A stretch of 64,000 bases of DNA from Paraclostridium sordellii (GTDB lineage Bacteria; Bacillota; Clostridia; Peptostreptococcales; Peptostreptococcaceae). The notes under the pieces are model-generated. The model had not been told where the DNA came from, made no database searches, and saw nothing but the letters and a program-made list of their open reading frames with translations. The stretch's first letter is position 1; the number at the start of each line of letters is the position of its first letter. The stretch spans positions 395,911 through 459,910 of the forward strand of contig NZ_LN679998.1 in assembly GCF_000953675.1 (NCBI RefSeq). Direction: 5' to 3'. Both the position numbers and the translations under genes were made by a program. This document shows positions 63,795-64,000 of this stretch, one piece after another.

Positions 63795-64000
63795 GTGAAA
63801 CTAGGTAACAGAAGAAAAAATAATAAAAAATACAATGTTAAAGTGATAGCAACCGTAGGAGTTGCTATCACTTTAATTGGAATTGTAGGAATATCTATAG
63901 GAAGATATTCAAAGGATTCAAACTCAAAGAGTGGAATAGTATTAAACACAGTATCTGCTATAGAAGGTAGCTTAAATGATGGATTTTCTTTTATAAAAAA
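63795..64000 (+). CDS. mreC: MreC, N-terminal part (cut by window end)
   Basis: A GTG at 63795 opens a frame that runs to the window end. The product starts MKLGNRRKNNKKYNVK and then has one membrane segment (VIATVGVAITLIGIVGISIG), as in MreC, the extracytoplasmic partner of MreB. The ribosome site is TTGGTGAT just upstream. Position directly after mreB supports the call. The DNA coding for the membrane segment contains a perfect 12-bp inverted repeat. Confidence 0.8.
   Translation, partial: MKLGNRRKNNKKYNVKVIATVGVAITLIGIVGISIGRYSKDSNSKSGIVLNTVSAIEGSLNDGFSFIK
63842..63872 (+). repeat. perfect 12-bp inverted repeat inside mreC coding sequence
   Basis: AGTGATAGCAAC (63842-63853) and GTTGCTATCACT (63861-63872) are exact complements around a 7-nt loop CGTAGGA. 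No T run follows, so it is not a classical terminator. Confidence 0.8.

Overview
The window is low-GC, AT-biased Firmicute DNA with AGGAGG or G-tract ribosome binding sites. It looks like chromosome of a spore-forming anaerobe of the Peptostreptococcaceae, close to Clostridioides, Paraclostridium, Paeniclostridium or Romboutsia. The reasons are a recognisable homologue of the C. difficile exosporium protein CdeC, a six-gene Rnf operon, pyruvate:ferredoxin oxidoreductase, an SpoVB-like flippase, and a gene order (addB, addA, a CcpA-like regulator, cdeC) that I recall from C. difficile. The species call is inference. I see no prophage, insertion sequence or CRISPR array.

Layout. 1-140 is the 3' end of a 5S rRNA, so an rRNA operon lies upstream. 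205-12532 is a DNA-repair block: a three-gene module (an AddB/RecC-like protein without Walker A, a UvrD-like helicase, and a separate Cys-cluster nuclease) is translationally coupled to canonical addB-addA. 12583-12896 and 53179-53503 are gene-poor and carry similar G-tract hairpins. 12897-19965 holds housekeeping genes: a siroheme reductase-like protein, a CNNM/CorC transporter, pepT, yfcE-nadK, an RluA-type synthase and a nucleoid-associated protein. acpP follows at 19966-20193. 20344-22352 is a cluster of tiny hydrophobic Cys/Trp-rich proteins, four of them clear paralogues. Next come a LacI/CcpA-type regulator and a complete histidine degradation operon (hutH, hutU, ftcD, hutI, fchA).

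30355-36593 is a spore-related region: a Lys-rich protein, an acidic protein, 6S RNA, an Asp-box protein, cdeC, an unknown and an SpoVB-like flippase. Several transcription units between 21.1 and 33.4 kb carry sigma-K-like promoters (AAC, 16-17 nt, CATANNNTA). 36681-46243 carries a PHP phosphatase, a MocR regulator, a DUF896 protein, an M18 aminopeptidase, a LysR regulator, a lipoprotein and nifJ. 46285-52208 carries tRNA-Leu(CAA), polA, coaE, a lytic transglycosylase, an orphan peptide-binding lipoprotein and a CopZ-like protein. After arginase and several membrane-anchored proteins come rnfCDGEAB and maf-radC-mreB-mreC, with mreC cut by the window end.

How the genes fit together. Histidine and arginine breakdown, peptidases, PFOR and Rnf fit an amino-acid-fermenting anaerobe that makes reduced ferredoxin and converts it to an ion gradient. 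The most novel elements are the split single-motor AddAB-like module, the tiny membrane-protein family with sporulation-type promoters, and the repeated hairpin plus G-tract RNA architecture.
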